A stretch of 64,000 nt of DNA. Origin: Ceratorhiza oryzae-sativae. Its lineage: Eukaryota; Basidiomycota; Agaricomycetes; Cantharellales; Ceratobasidiaceae. Below, piece by piece: positions 42,858-55,762 of this stretch (positions are counted from its first letter, which is position 1; each line of letters starts with the position of its first letter). The stretch covers positions 186,001-250,000 of the forward strand of contig JARWMV010000014.1 in NCBI GenBank assembly GCA_030998015.1, in the 5' to 3' direction. The notes beneath the pieces are model-generated. The model did not search any database. It was given only the letters and a program-made list of their open reading frames with translations, and had not been told where the DNA came from. The position numbers and the translations under genes were made by a program.

Positions 42858-44237
42858 CTAAAACAAAAATGGAATCAAGATTTTTCGGTTGCGGGGATAT
42901 GAAGCTCCAAACTCCCGGCGGTATGCTTTATGTTTTTGATTGCCCAAATAACCATGGGTGTAGTGCCAGCAATGATGAAGATCAGAGCTAACAAGAGTTG
43001 TTATTATTCCGGATGCAATAAGAGCTTAAGAACTTACAAGCCCAGCTCTTAGTCATGAGAGTAAACGCAATCCAAGCAATGATCTCGAAAGTGTAGTTGG
43101 GGCACGACACATACTCAAAGAGATATCCTACGAGTAGTACAGACATAAGGGAGCTGGCGGTGAAGTTTGAGCTTATGCTTACCCCTAGGAATTCCGCGAG
43201 CGGTTGGGTTAGACGCTGGCCTCAAATTACGCAGAGTCAGATGTGCGTGGAAGTTGGATAGCTCAGCGAACTAGAAGTTGTGTTATTAAAAGACTGAAGG
43301 CTATCCGTTCCAGCAATGCACTCACGATCCAGATTGCAATCCATTTGATAAGACTGGCAGTGTTGTCGGTTGGCCACCCCCATCCCAAAAGCCAATTCGG
43401 CGCCGCATTCTGCACTTGCTTGGCCGCTAGCGAAGGCGCAGAATACCAGGGCCCATAAAGAGACAGCGCCAACAGAAAGCCGGAGAGTAGATGGTAATGG
43501 GCGGAACTGATCGAAATGGTCAGAATGAGCTGGCATATGCTGGCCGCTACGTACTTCCGGAACAGGTTCCCGATTGGCATGGTGGCATGTGAAAAACGGT
43601 GCACGAACACTGTCTCAAGCTCTCGTTTGAGGAAATGAAGCATAACAAGAGTATATGCAACGCTGAGAACACATCAATACTATGCAGCGGTTCAAACGGC
43701 ATTACATACGTCTGAAGCTGACTGTGATGGACATCTTTCCCATAGATCAACTGGGGCAAATGGTACGCGACCGGATGGATGAGAAGCGGGCCAATCTGTA
43801 CGACCGATAAAAACTTCACTATCCTGAGAGGAAGTTTGCTCACATATTCGACAATAAAAACTGTGCGGTAGCTGACTTGCGCTCCAAGATCTTTCACATA
43901 CAAAACTCCGGATGTACCCAAACCGGCCTCCTGTAGTGTCGTTTTATCGCTCAAAGGCTGTGATTTGGCGGGCTTGCCCGTCTTTTCAGTTGATTTGACG
44001 GGTGGTGTTGTAGTCAGACGTTGCCGGGAGGGGTAAAACTATACAATGTATTCAGCCAGTGCGCGAGAGGGGATAGGTCTGTCGAAATACCTTTGGACAT
44101 TGCTTCGAAATGGCTTGCTTTACGTCCCCAATCGTTATTGATTCATACGTACGGCCAGGAAATTCGAGAGTCTGGGGAAGGTTCCTGGCTATGGCCAACG
44201 GACGAGAGCTAGCTGGATTAAGTGCGACAGCGACCAT
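42858..44237 (-). CDS. TSC13: Very-long-chain enoyl-CoA reductase (TSC13/TECR)
   Basis: Last step of the ER fatty-acid elongation cycle: trans-2-enoyl-CoA to acyl-CoA with NADPH, feeding sphingolipids. ATG at 44237: [20 protein letters not shown], then a ubiquitin-like N-domain ([20 protein letters not shown]). Membrane part: [40 protein letters not shown] and [18 protein letters not shown]. The steroid-reductase C-domain has [32 protein letters not shown] and the conserved end [20 protein letters not shown]. Length and order are normal. It is followed on the same strand, 235 bp away, by the histidine-kinase stop. Confidence 0.93.
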
Positions 44238-44471
44238 GGTGGACGTGACGCAAAATAGGATGACACGCGTCAAACATATCCAACGCATGACAAGCAAGGC
44301 ACATTCTCAGGGTTCCTTCCACATGCGATATATGCGGCCCCTTGGGCCATCTAGAATTCTAACTACTGCAAACATAAATTCAAGAAAAAAAAAATAGCCA
44401 TATTCCGTATAAAGGCTAACATAAATTCAAAGCACGACTCAATTCAACATGAAAGAAGTACAGCCTCCATG

Positions 44472-47400
44472 CTATTCTGGCACTATAGTAGATAGGCTAC
44501 TTGGCGGCTGGTATCCTGATCGCATTTTGGCTATCAAAGACTCGATTTGGTAGGGCTAACAAAAGGTCGCAATGTGGTCAAGCCGCAAAGGGGTCTTGTC
44601 TCGACATACCTTAATCATGACGTCATCAGCACCAGCGTCGCGTGCTGCTTGTACTTGCTCCATTCGTGCGTTTCCAGTGAGAACAATAATAAAGCTTCGC
44701 GATTTTAATAGTCCGTCGACTTCCTTCTTTCGGATTTCACGAGTCGCAGCAAACCCGTCCCTGTGACAAAACGTGAATGTGTGGAAATTTATCATAAAAC
44801 CATACACACATGACTGGCATTTCCAAGTCCATCTGTGCGTGGGCTAGTCAGTCGATCTCGCTTTAGATCAGTTATATATGCTACTCACAAGAATTACATC
44901 AAACATTCCGGGAACCAGCCCACTATTTTCGGCTGTATCGGCAGACTCGACTGCATGAACAGCCTCTAGACCATTTGAGGCAAGCGAATAGGTGAACCCA
45001 GCGCGCTTCATCTGACGGCTGTGCAAGAAAGAGTCAGTCCAGGCAGGGGTTTTTCAAAGCTGGAGGAAACACATACGCTAAAACGGTCTAGAATAGACTT
45101 TATCAGGTCCGCGCTACCTGCTGGGAATGATTACCCACCTGATTTACTTTGTTGTCCTCAGTAATTAACACATGAAGTGGTCGACAAAGACGAAGGTTGG
45201 GGGTTTCGGGCAACGGTCGCGACCCAGACTTTCCAGAGGCCTTCGATGCGCCGCTCAATCTCGAGTGGATAGAAGTGGGCGTTCGTACTCGAGCAGGGGG
45301 TTGCTCTTCGCCTGTCCGGCGAGAAGCTGGCAGAGTACCTTTGATGAAAAACCGAAACATAGCCCCTTTACCTGAGGTCATCATTAGCCAGAAGTAAGTT
45401 CATTAATGTTATGGATGCTTACCAACTTCGCTTTCAACCTCAATCCTACCACCCATCAAATCTGACAGGAATACCTGGGTTAACCTAGGATCCGCAGGAA
45501 TATGTTTAAAGAACTTACTGCATAGCTGTCTGCACACGAACAGTCCAAGGCCCGACCCTCCGAACACATGGTGCGCGTTCTATGGGTCACCATCATTTCA
45601 TCATCAAGTCATATAATATTGGAGCGCCAATAATGCCTACCGATCCTTGTTGAAACCTGGTTTATATCCAAAGCTTAAGCCAATAGTTACACAATATGGA
45701 CCAACAAACTGACCTCTGGAACAATAACGCCAAGTCTTCCTTCTCTAAACCAGGTCCAGAATCTTTGACCGAAACATAAATATAGACGGGAGTAGCACCA
45801 GAATAGGACTCAGGGGAAAGACTAGAAGCTGAGCGTCCAGATAAAATGAGCGGAGGCGCGCACGTCTGGTCTGTGGGGGGATCAAGAGCCAACTCTAATG
45901 AAACTCTAATTTCCCTCAAATCGGTGCTCATATCGGTGAACCGGATAGCATTTGACATTAGCTTTGAATGACATTCAGTATTGGGACTACATTAAATGGA
46001 AATTAATGCTTACATTTGTGATAATCTGAGCGAAACGACTTCGGTCCGTGCAAACTGTGTTACACCCAATTAAATCAGCGCCTGGCCAAGATCGAACTTG
46101 AAGTCGATATCTTTGCTAATTTTTTACAACGGCCGGGTAGTACTGAGATCATCGCCGAAATTTATTGAAGAAGCTTTGCTACTCACGACGCGAGTTCATT
46201 GCGAAACACCATTAGGATTTGCCCAGTTTCACGCTTGATGTCAAACTCGGTGGCGATGATCGAGAGAACCTAAGAATTCAGGTCAAATATAGCGCAAATT
46301 TTGAAAGGCAAGTGTGCTCACGTTGAGTTGCATTCTTGACAAACTTAACACATCGTTTGCAATGCGGGCTAGAGCATATTGCGCGTAAGGGTGATTTTAT
46401 TTCATGTACTATCGGGTGACCTACCTTGAGCTAATCCACACCTGTGTATAAATGAGATACGATGTCGAATTTATGCTATGCATGTTACTCACTGCGTAAT
46501 GCTCTCCATGGCTTGCAGATCGTCCTCCAACTCAGCAAGCACCCGATCAGTGGGAACATAGCTGACGTTTCGTTTTCGACAGTCTTGCAGAAGGTCTCTC
46601 ATTCCCTTCATGTTTGCGCGAACCACTTCCTAATCATAACTATAGCATATATCAACTAGAGGACGAGGTAGAGTCATACCGCGTTTTGAATAATTGCCGA
46701 TACGGTTGCCTACAATGACAATGTCATTTACTTGTGAAAAGCGAGTGGCCACCATAACCAACCTTAGCTCGTGAGAGGTGACATCGATCAGCAACTCTAC
46801 ATTACCAGAGCCAAGTGGGTGATTGTATTATGACACTCGGGCCAAGATGCGTACCCTGTGCTCTTCGCCTTTCCACTTCTAATAACCGCTGTTCTTCCGC
46901 ATCTTCGCCTTGATCGCCGCGATGTGTTCCTTTTCTTCAGCAAGGGCAATTCGTGTCTCTTCAGCTCGATGCTGATCAGTGATATCGGTAATGGTCCCAA
47001 ATGCACCAGCAAACCTATCATCTGGGGCAAACAGAGGCGCTATGCATGCATGCGTCCAAATATCAGGTTTCCAACGCAGCCGCTGTTGTTGTAAGGCGAA
47101 GTTAGTTTGCTTTAAGCGCGTTCCTGGATAGTCTTTCCGCTAACGCACCACACTGGAGATTTTATGGTCCTCAAAACATGCGCGCCAAACGCGCAATGCA
47201 TCCTCGGTACTCATCGGATGTATGCTGGTTCCGTAGTGAGAAACTAGCACACCATATACATTCTAGTGACCCACTGATCAAGCCATTCTTCTCGGTCTCG
47301 GTCAGCTGGGAAGCCAGTGACTTGATACCAAGTAGGATTAAGGTAGGTGAATCTGTCAACAAGGAAGTCATCTCACAACTCAACAGAATTTTAGCCAACT

Positions 47401-50400
47401 GATTTAGTTCTTACTTGCCACTTGCGTCTGTCCGGAAAACCCCGACCTAGGAAAAACTCGAATAAGATTGTATTCAAGCTCAACGCTAGCCATTGCCGAA
47501 AGCATAAACTAACCGGAGACAGGTCCGTCAAAATCTGTTGTTCGCGAGACCGGACCTCGAATTCCTCTTCAAGGTGGATTCTTCGCTTGCCAAGCTGAAC
47601 CTGAAGGTGGACTCGCGCCAGCAAGTCCCTGACTCTAAAAGGTTTGGTGATACAATCCACTACTCCCTCAGTCTTCCCACTGATCAAGTTAACTGTCAAA
47701 GTCAATATTAGCAGATCAAAAGTTACAAGAGCATCTCACAAACCATCATCGGACGCAGTGACAAAAATCACAGGGACGAGTCTGGTTTTCTTTTCCTCTC
47801 GCAACTTGGCCAAAAGCTCAAGTCCGCTCATCCCCGGCATCATGACATCACTGCACATAGATTGAATAGACCGGACTGAATCGGATAATTTGCTTACCAG
47901 AGAACTGCATTGAGTTTCTGCACTTTAATCACGCTTAGTGCCTCAAGCCCGTCGCGGGCTTCAAACACTGTGAGATATGGAGAGAAAATCTTGCGAATGT
48001 ATTTTCGCATGTCTTCGTTCTAGGGGTATATAATTACTAACGTATTCGACCTACGAATCGTCACTCACATCATCCACGACAAATCGTATCGTCTTTTCAA
48101 AGAAAAGCGTTGAAGAAGCCGCACTTTCTCCTTCATCGTCGTGACGATATAGATGGCGTTGTTTGTTCAATATCGGCTCCCATCCAGCTAAGGAGTATGT
48201 TAGAGCTTGAATCAGAGCCCAACAAACTGCCTCCACTCACTACTCCAACTCGTTGGTAGAAATACCGTGTGTTTTATTTGCGCCTATCTCGTGAACAAGG
48301 CTTTCTGGAAGTTTATCGTGCCCTTGCGGGATCTTTACTGTAAATGTGCTACCAGTACTGTCAGGGCGCTCTTTTTGAATAAGACGTGACTGTCAAATCG
48401 CCTCCATGAAGTGCTACCAGTTCCTAAGGACGGGGAACTTCATATTGCGTACTTGTAAAAAAAGCGAAAGAGAACACGAGCCTTGCTCAAGGAAAGACCT
48501 ATTCCTGTGCCCTCGGCTACCTACCCTAGAGATTAGATATATCCAAACAACAACCAAGCCGACTCACATGATTGTTGACGCGATGAAATCTTTGAAACAC
48601 CTGATCTAAGTGCTCTTTGGGAATTCCCACACCTGCGTTTCCATTAGATGTTGGCATGAAAATTCTCTCATGTTGCGATATAGCTAAAACCAAATGACGT
48701 ACCTGTATCTTGAACATGCATATATGCGTATGTTTCATCGTAGTTCACCGACAATGTCACTTTCCCTTTGATTGTGTATTTGAAGGCATTGGATAGCCTG
48801 AATGGGTCGTTTAGCGGGTTGTTATTTGTAAGCATATGCTCTCACAAATTGCAAGTAATTTTCTCCCAAAGATCTACACAGAAATTCACCAAGCGATTGG
48901 GAAGGTAGAGGCAATACTTACCCAGATCGACATAAACTAATGGCGCGTCAGGATTATTATCTATGACTTCAAACGCCACCCCCTTTTTTTCTGCTATGCT
49001 TCGAAACAAAGCCGCAAGGTCAGAAGTAATGCGCCCAAGTTGAACTGGTTGAAAGTAGCATTTCAATCGACCGGCTTCAAGCTTGCTCATGTCCAAAATA
49101 GACTTGCGGGTGATGCAGTGTCAGAATGCTTGTGTGGAAGGATACAGGTTGGCATAAACCTACATCTACGAGCTTCCTCAAACGTCTTGCATTTCGTAGG
49201 GCAAGTTGGATTTGGTAGCGAGACGACTCGGTTACTTCCTGTTTTGACAATAGTTGCTCCAATGGTGCTTGAATCAGCGTGAGTGGAGTTCGGAGCTCTA
49301 TTTGGCAGAGAATAAATCAATAAGTAAATCTCAAGCCGGCGCTTTACCAACATACCGTGCGATGCATTCGTAAAAAACAACGTCTTCGCCTTGTCCATCT
49401 TTTCTCTTTCCTCGATCATTTTTACGTCGGCCTCCCTCTGCAGCACAACTGTTAATTGATTGCTCAGCGCAGCACACACGCTTTCCAGCCAAGCCGCATA
49501 ATCGGCATCATAAGGGCGACGGGTGTTCTGGCCAACTACGAGTATTGCTTGAGGTAACGGTTTGCCCCCTCTATTGGTGCCTCGCCCAAAACTTGTCGAT
49601 ATAGGTAATAAAGCTGCGGCTCTTGGTGTATCTCCAAATCCACGCCCCTCCAGTCCGGAGGCAAATTTCTCTGGTAAGGGATCTACTATCTCAATATGAC
49701 CAGAGATGAGCACGCTAGTAAAATCCAAGCCAGCTAGAGGTTGAGAGTCAATTGAAGAGTTTGACCCGGTTCGACCAGGACCAGGTGGCAATGAGTTGGG
49801 CTGGACCCGCGGGGTCGGTTCGGATGGTGTGGGCGAAGCGGGGTCGCGACCCGAATCCACCAGGACTTGAAGCGGTTGGAGTGTCATTGGATCGAGCACA
49901 TACTTTATAAGTTTCTGAGCCGCCTGGTGGCCTTCAGGAATCCCGACTGATTCAGCAAGGGTGAGTGTAGCATTGATGAGTACCGTGGAGTAAAAATGAC
50001 GCAAATAACCAGCAGCAACTGGCAGCTTTTTGGTAACCTTTGGATCATTACGTGCGTTTTCTATGTCGCACCAATACAGCAGAGCAAAAGGTATGCTAAG
50101 GTCAATCAGCAAAAGAGCTATCACTGCTGAAACTCACTCACTCCAGAGGATTTTTCGCCAATACCGCCATGACTCGCTCAGCATACTGATCTACACTCCG
50201 GACATCGGCTAAGCTGGAGAATAATTCGGATATCCCCGCCAATCGACGTTCCGCGATGACCTTTTGTGTAGTATCGTATGTGCTATTGAAGGCGCCTCCA
50301 ATGGTTCCGTCCTCTTGCCAAATTGGCGTCCAGTGCCAAGAGCTGCATGAAGTGCACCAAAAGGAAATATGATTTTGGTGAGCTCGTTTTGCTTCATGGA

Positions 50401-51630
50401 CGGGGTTTAAAAAGCAGCTTACTGATAACACTCTTCGGGGAGGTGGAGCTCAGTTAGAGTATTGAAGAACAGCATGTCTGGAGTAGAAGCATAAGACTCT
50501 ATTGGCCAATCGTAATGTTCGAAACGGCGTGCCATCGGTCTTCATTGTGGCTTTCCCTTGGCAGCAACGCGATGCCACTGGAAGTAGCATCTCCCATATT
50601 TCTCCCCACTACATAATTAGATTGATAATAGGGGTCGCCTAAGCAGACTGGCACTAACCGCTACCGACGCAGGTTGTCCAAACGCAATAGGATGCTTCGT
50701 ACTAATCATTCGAGCATAGGCATCATTGTAGATCAACACGAGACTAGATAAAAATGAGATCGCGCGCTTTATGCTTAGTCCGAAGCTTACTCTGGCCAAC
50801 CCCAAAGAACTGTACTCTGTAAATGGGACTATGAGTAGCGTCTTGGTAAGTCGGATTTATCAGGGCCTTACTGGTATAGGTTTTTCCATCACATATTTAA
50901 CCATTACTTTAAGACTCCAGGGCCACGAGTCTTGTGGCCCAAGGGTCGTCATTTCCCAAGGGAAGGTATCGATTAATTTTGATGGCATTAGCGCAGAATC
51001 AACAGTGTGGGCATGACGCGACACCCGAGACGACGACTCCGATTTGCTCTTTCTGGATTTGCGTTGCCCGATGGATGTTGTCAACGGTAGGGGGTCGTGT
51101 GTACGTCCAGAGTCTTGCCGCTGGTCGGGGTCGGTGCGAGTACCAGATCCCGAACGCAGGAGGTTCATACCTGCTTTCCGGGGCGCAGCAATGAACACAT
51201 GGGATTTGCTGAACGAATTAACCGAGGGAATCGTGACGGGTAGGATGATAGGAGTAGGAATGAGTTCAATATCGAGCGGTGTATGACCCGTGGCAACCAT
51301 GGGGACGGATATAGACAGTCCGTGCCTCGCTAACAGCAGAAGAGACGGGTTGAAAACTAGTCGGATTGGAGAGCCATACTAGATCATCGCTGTTGGTTAC
51401 GACAGGGAAGAAGGTATCGTTGCTGAGATCCCTGGGTTCGTCCTGGCCGAATATAAGACTACAAAGTGCGTCATTGCCATACATAAACTCGAGAGAGAGA
51501 TGAGGATTCGAGTTTGTGCAAAGAATGAAAGCAGGCTCTGGGTACGCATTGAGAAAATCGAGTAAAGGTAAGTGTGTAATATGTGCCTCGACTCGACATA
51601 ATGACGTCGCCTGTGTGGTCGTGGGCACCA
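44472..51630 (-). CDS. Dual hybrid histidine kinase (PAS-GAF-HK-REC-PAS-HK-REC)
   Basis: Very large cytosolic sensor phosphorelay protein; output would go through an HPt protein such as YPD1. N-terminal PAS-like region: LDFLNAYPEPAFILCTNSNP and LGPQDSWPWSLKVMVKYVME with VLIYNDAYARMISTKHPIAF. GAF-like: GFGDTPRAAALLPISTSFGR. First kinase: FFTNASH-ELRTPLTLIQAP (H-box near 49360), DMSKLEAGRL and GVGIPKEHLDQVFQRF. REC1: DVMMPGMSG (phospho-Asp about 47848) and CITKPFRVRDLL. A PAS block follows (about 47430-46930). Second kinase: ELLIDVTSHELR (about 46775), ITNLMSNAIRF, DSGPGLEKEDLALLFQRF and GGSGLGLFVCRQL. REC2: MDLEMPVMDGFAATREI and ADDVMIKPYQIESL. Stop at 44472. More than 25 short exons. Both H-boxes and both phospho-Asp are intact. 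Start codon not resolved: the first open frame begins near 51630 without an ATG. Confidence 0.92.
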
Positions 51631-51959
51631 CGGTCTAATTGCGGAACTGGTCGTTGTATAATATTAGTAAATGCTCTCCAAATACTCTGTAAACATCCGC
51701 TAGCGCGCCGGACAATCATTCATGAGCCGAAACGGTTGAGGGTCTGTGCGAAACGCTACGTGTGGTGTTGTGGTCTCGAACTAGCCAGCGGATCAGCGGA
51801 AAAAGGGACGATTATGTGACGCAAGTAGCAGAATCAAAACAAGTGCAGATAACGGGTATCACAATGTGCCATGGTCTCTTATAAAATTTAATCGCAGGTA
51901 GCATAGATGCATAGATCGACGGAAGGTTGTAAACAATAACAAGCGAATCAAACTGGGTA
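51631..51959. other. Upstream of histidine kinase; no other gene seen
   Basis: About 330 bp, AT-rich. May hold the unresolved first exon of the kinase. Confidence 0.35.
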
Positions 51960-52320
51960 TCAAATTCTACCCAGGCTAGGAGGTGATTTTATTTTAATCG
52001 TCGCCTTGATTGCCCCCCAACCCTGTATCAATGTTGTCACTCGCTCACGCAAGGTCTGTCGGCACCTGAGGCAGGTCAACTGGGCGGAAAGTGGCGCCAC
52101 CACTTTTGAGATTTCATTGGGATGGCTTTCAACGACAACGGCAACACACGCTAGGGCCCGTATGCGAGACACTTCATGCTGGGTACTTTCATCACAGCCG
52201 GGCTCTACCGAGAGGTGAGGGCCGGGGGGGAGGGTAAAGCAGGCGCTCAAGGCCCTCTGCTCGGCCGAGATGGAGGACCGAGTAATCTCGAATCAGCACT
52301 CGACAAAAAACACTTAATGA
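51960..52320 (-). pseudogene. 5'-truncated, frameshifted copy of the neighbouring BTB gene tail
   Basis: On minus it reads VLHLGRAEGLERLLYPPPRP, then after a frame slip HEVSRIRALACVAVVVESHP, APLSAQLTCLRCRQTLRERV and GWGAIKATIKIK. The intact gene at 54363 has VLHLGRTDALRRLLYPPPSP, QEVRRIWALACASAIAENHP, APLSAQLSCFKCRQALHERV and DWSSIKTTI. The BTB domain itself is absent. Divergence is considerable, so the duplication is not recent. Confidence 0.75.
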
Positions 52321-52725
52321 ACCCGTACAGAAAAGCCGACGCATGTTCTACCATCTAATTTCGACTTCTACTTCTACAGTGAGACCCCTGATGATGGATA
52401 CTGGCAGTCGCGCATAGCCCCTACTGACATGAGATGGGCAAATTGCAAATTCGGCCTCAGACACCGACCAAGACTTGACTTGGTTGTGGAGTGCACTGCC
52501 ACCAATCAAAATCGCCCCGCCTGATACCCGCCCTCCAAGTATTGCTCAGGTGCTTCATAATGTAGTACAACTAGCTAGAATAATGATATATTATTTAAAA
52601 CAATCAATATGTGTGCCTTCTTAATACACTCTTACCCTCACATCCTTCTTCTTGGTGTATAAACTCGACTTTTCTCGCATACATTCAGCAAACTGATGTT
52701 ATTACAACAGTTACCCATATCCACA
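52321..52725. other. Spacer between BTB relic and dead transposon
   Basis: AT-rich toward the right end. Probably part of the element's flank; no clear terminal inverted repeat or target-site duplication was found by eye. Confidence 0.35.
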
Positions 52726-54145
52726 ATGAAACACAAACCAAGAGACTCCTCCATGATCGCTCCAAGGCGTCAAGTATTGTAGCACCGGCCGACACTCAAG
52801 GCTAAGCTTGCTGCGCTTGACTTTTGTAGACCTAATAAGAGCCGGTTAAGCCAGGATGAGATGGTTGCTGTACTTCAGTCGCATGGTTTTGGTACAATCT
52901 CACGATCTACACCTCTCTCGATGGCCGAAAGGCAGGGAGGGAATACAGACAAGAGCTCAGAATTAGAACAAGCTACGATTCAAGCGAATCCGTCAGACAG
53001 AGTATCCAGACGTTGATCAAGCCCTTCAGCTGTGGATACTGCAGGCTTTGGGGTTTAGTTGCCACCCTTGCCTCACAGGCACAGATATTCTCCCGAAGGC
53101 TCGAGAATTTGCAGTATCACTGGGGCACCCAGCAAATTTTCTTTCGCTCTCAAATGGTTGGTTGGAAAGTCTGAAGTCTGGAATGGGACTCCGCCAGCAT
53201 CGATACTATGGGGAGGCAGCGTCTGTACCAATCAAAAAACTTGCGGAAGAGATCAGCCAAGTCTGTGCCATCATGCGCCCTTGCCCTTTTGGCTGCAAAG
53301 GTAGAACAGAGTTGGGCTATGACTATTGGTGGGCTAAGTCAACCTGGATGAACAGAGAGATTTGACAAAATTAAGTTTGTTTTTAATATATGCATGCATT
53401 TTATGATTCATTTCATATAGGTGGTTGGATAACCTTAACACCCGAATGGTTTCAGAAGCCTGGGGGGTCTTGTTGCTCTATGATCATGCACCATTGCATG
53501 TTCATTAACCAGACGAATACCCAAATGTTCGAGTCAAGTACTTCACCCAAATCTGACAGCTTGGATTTGCCCAATGATGTAGGCGTTATTCAGTCATTCG
53601 AAGCTAAGTACAAAAACGCTTATATACAGAATACCATTGAGAGCTACAAACAGGGAAGCATTGAAACATTCAAGATTAACCAGCTTGTGGCCATGGAGCT
53701 TGCAGTGGCTTCCTGGCGTGAAGTTAAACCATCAACAATCGCCAATTGATGGCAACATACAAAGCTTTCTGGACCCATGCCCGATCCAGACAACCTTCCA
53801 ACGATAGCTTCAGTCCCTAATGTCATCTCTGACGTTCATGAATCGACATCGCACTCTAGAAAAGCCTCGATACGCTCTATAATCGTAATATCGTGTCGCC
53901 GATTCAGCCCGTGCGTGCCGAGGAGTTCCTCTTGGCTGATGGGGACGCGGATAGGAATGGTCAATTTCTATACGAGGACGATGCTGAGGCCACAAGCCAT
54001 GTGTCCACTGGCATTAGTATTGTTCAGACTCAAAGCGAGGCTATGGTGTCGCTAGAGGGGTGCAGGCTTTTCTTGCACGCTTGGGCTGATTTGGCTTCGC
54101 TTTCGGGCCTCGATCAGAGAATGTCCAGTTTAAGTAGTATATAAA
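52726..54145 (+). mobile_element. Degenerate pogo/Tc5-like DNA transposon (CENP-B HTH + DDE)
   Basis: Remains of a transposase on plus. HTH part: LSQDEMVAVLQSHGFGTIS. Tc5/CENP-B part: YPDVDQALQLWILQALG, LTGTDILPKAREFA, then SNGWLESLKSGMGLRQHRYY + GEAASV. DDE part: WWAKSTWMNREIFDKI, LDNLNTRMVSEAWGVLLLYD then HAPLHV (second catalytic Asp), after which stops and frame changes destroy the stretch holding the third acidic residue. The frame reopens with GVIQSFEAKYKNAYIQNTIE, SYKQGSIETFKINQLVAMEL and REVKPSTIANCWQHTKL. Several in-frame stops exclude activity. It sits between a BTB-tail relic and the complete BTB gene. Confidence 0.82.
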
Positions 54146-54362
54146 ATGTCTCATGTATGACTTAACATAATGTATTTCGTATGATCAAACACCGAGATCA
54201 CGCATGGTCCCCGCTTATTCATGAGGCCAAACCGATCCATCATCGGGGGTCTCACTGTGTATACAGGGCAAAGCAAGGGATATATACATTTAATCCAATG
54301 ATACATTTGAGTTGATTATAATGACCCGCGTAAAAGACAATGGTTAAAGGTCAAGCGTCTGA

Positions 54363-55476
54363 TTATATGGTAGTTTTTATTGAACTCCAATCGCTTATCA
54401 AAATTCCTACCCTCTCATGTAGCGCCTGCCGACATTTAAAGCACGAGAGTTGGGCACTCAGGGGGCGAATAATTTGGCTAGGTTGTTTGGATGGTTCTCC
54501 GCAATCGCCGAGGCACAGGCAAGTGCCCAGATCCGGCGAACCTCTTGGTGATTTTTCTCGCTGCACTCGAAATCAGGGGATGATGAGTGAGGAGAGGGTG
54601 GAGGATACAAAAGCCGCCTGAGTGCATCAGTGCGTCCCAGGTGAAGAACTATTAGGCTTTTAGTCAACATTAAATGAGTGTATGGAATCCTATCAGGACT
54701 GACAAAATAAACGCCGGAGATAAATGGATCCGATTTGTCTGGCCAAGTCATCCGATATCTCGCTCAGCGATTCCCCAAGAGTAAATGTGCTGACGGCGAC
54801 AGCGATTGGCTCGAGACAATACTGAGCCGCTAGTGCATACATGGGCAGCGGTTCCACAACGGCGCTCTGCAAGAAAAGCATATACGGCTCCGAATGAGGT
54901 GTGAGCACGGCCTCGAGATTATAATTAAGTTCAAATAGTGCTGCAAGAGCAGCACGCAGGGTGGCGGGAGTTGGCTTGTAGGACACTACCGAGAGTCCAT
55001 ATATCATGTGGAGAACCAGATTAAGCACACCCGAAGGGTATGGCACTGAAATGGCTGTAGGAAGCAGCAGTAGATCGTTGTTCGACACGGGCTGAAACGC
55101 GTCAACCTCCATGTTCGCGTCGCCAAATTCTTGCAAAAGCGATCCGAAACGTTTGGAGGAGTTGCGGAGTAGGATAGCTTGGTGAGAGTAAAAGTAAACC
55201 TGGTCGGACGCTAGGAGTACGATGTCTGCGTCGAACATGTCAAGCTCTTCGGGGTTGAAGCGAGTCGAGATGGAGATAGGGGATTCCGAAGCTAAGCTCT
55301 CAATGGACGCAGTCGGTACTATGGCCGCGACATCTGAGTTCTTGCCAGGAAGATCGTCAGTTTGAGACTACGTCCAAAATGTAAGTGACCGCTTCGAATA
55401 ATGCTATTTTTTTAAATAAAAAAACGGCACGAACGAGTTTGCGCTGCGCTGTGGTACGAGACCGTGTCTGAGGCAT
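54363..55476 (-). CDS. BTB/POZ-like domain protein, Agaricomycete family
   Basis: BTB-fold protein of a large mushroom-specific group, function unknown; probably an adaptor. ATG at 55476: MPQTRSRTTAQRKL, intron, then ASESPISISTRFNPEELDMF. The BTB part is DADIVLLASDQVYFYSHQAI + LLRNSSKRFGSLL, VLNLVLHMIYGLSVVSYKPT, LRAALAALFELNYNLEAVLT and MYALAAQYCLEPIAVAVSTF. A last exon reads LIVLHLGRTDALRRLLYPPP ... APLSAQLSCFKCRQALHERV and ends IKTTI at 54363. The CxxC in the tail (CFKC) could bind metal. A broken copy of this last exon lies at 51960-52320. Confidence 0.78.
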
Positions 55477-55762
55477 GGTGGGGGTCAAAGTTGGGGGCAC
55501 ACCCGACTAGCACCACCCTACATGTAGTCTATTCAACGAAGGTAGGAGCCGGTTCTAGATCGAGTATGACGTGAACAGCGGATCTGAGCATTGCGTATAT
55601 CAAGGAATTGTATCGGTTGGACTACTGAAGGAAGGGACACGGAAGTTAATCATCCACCAGCATACCAGGTGATATCAACTCGGCAATCCCGACTTGATTC
55701 CTTCGGAATTCAATCCATGATCCAGTGGAGTCCACATTGATTTAGGACGACATGTACGAAAT

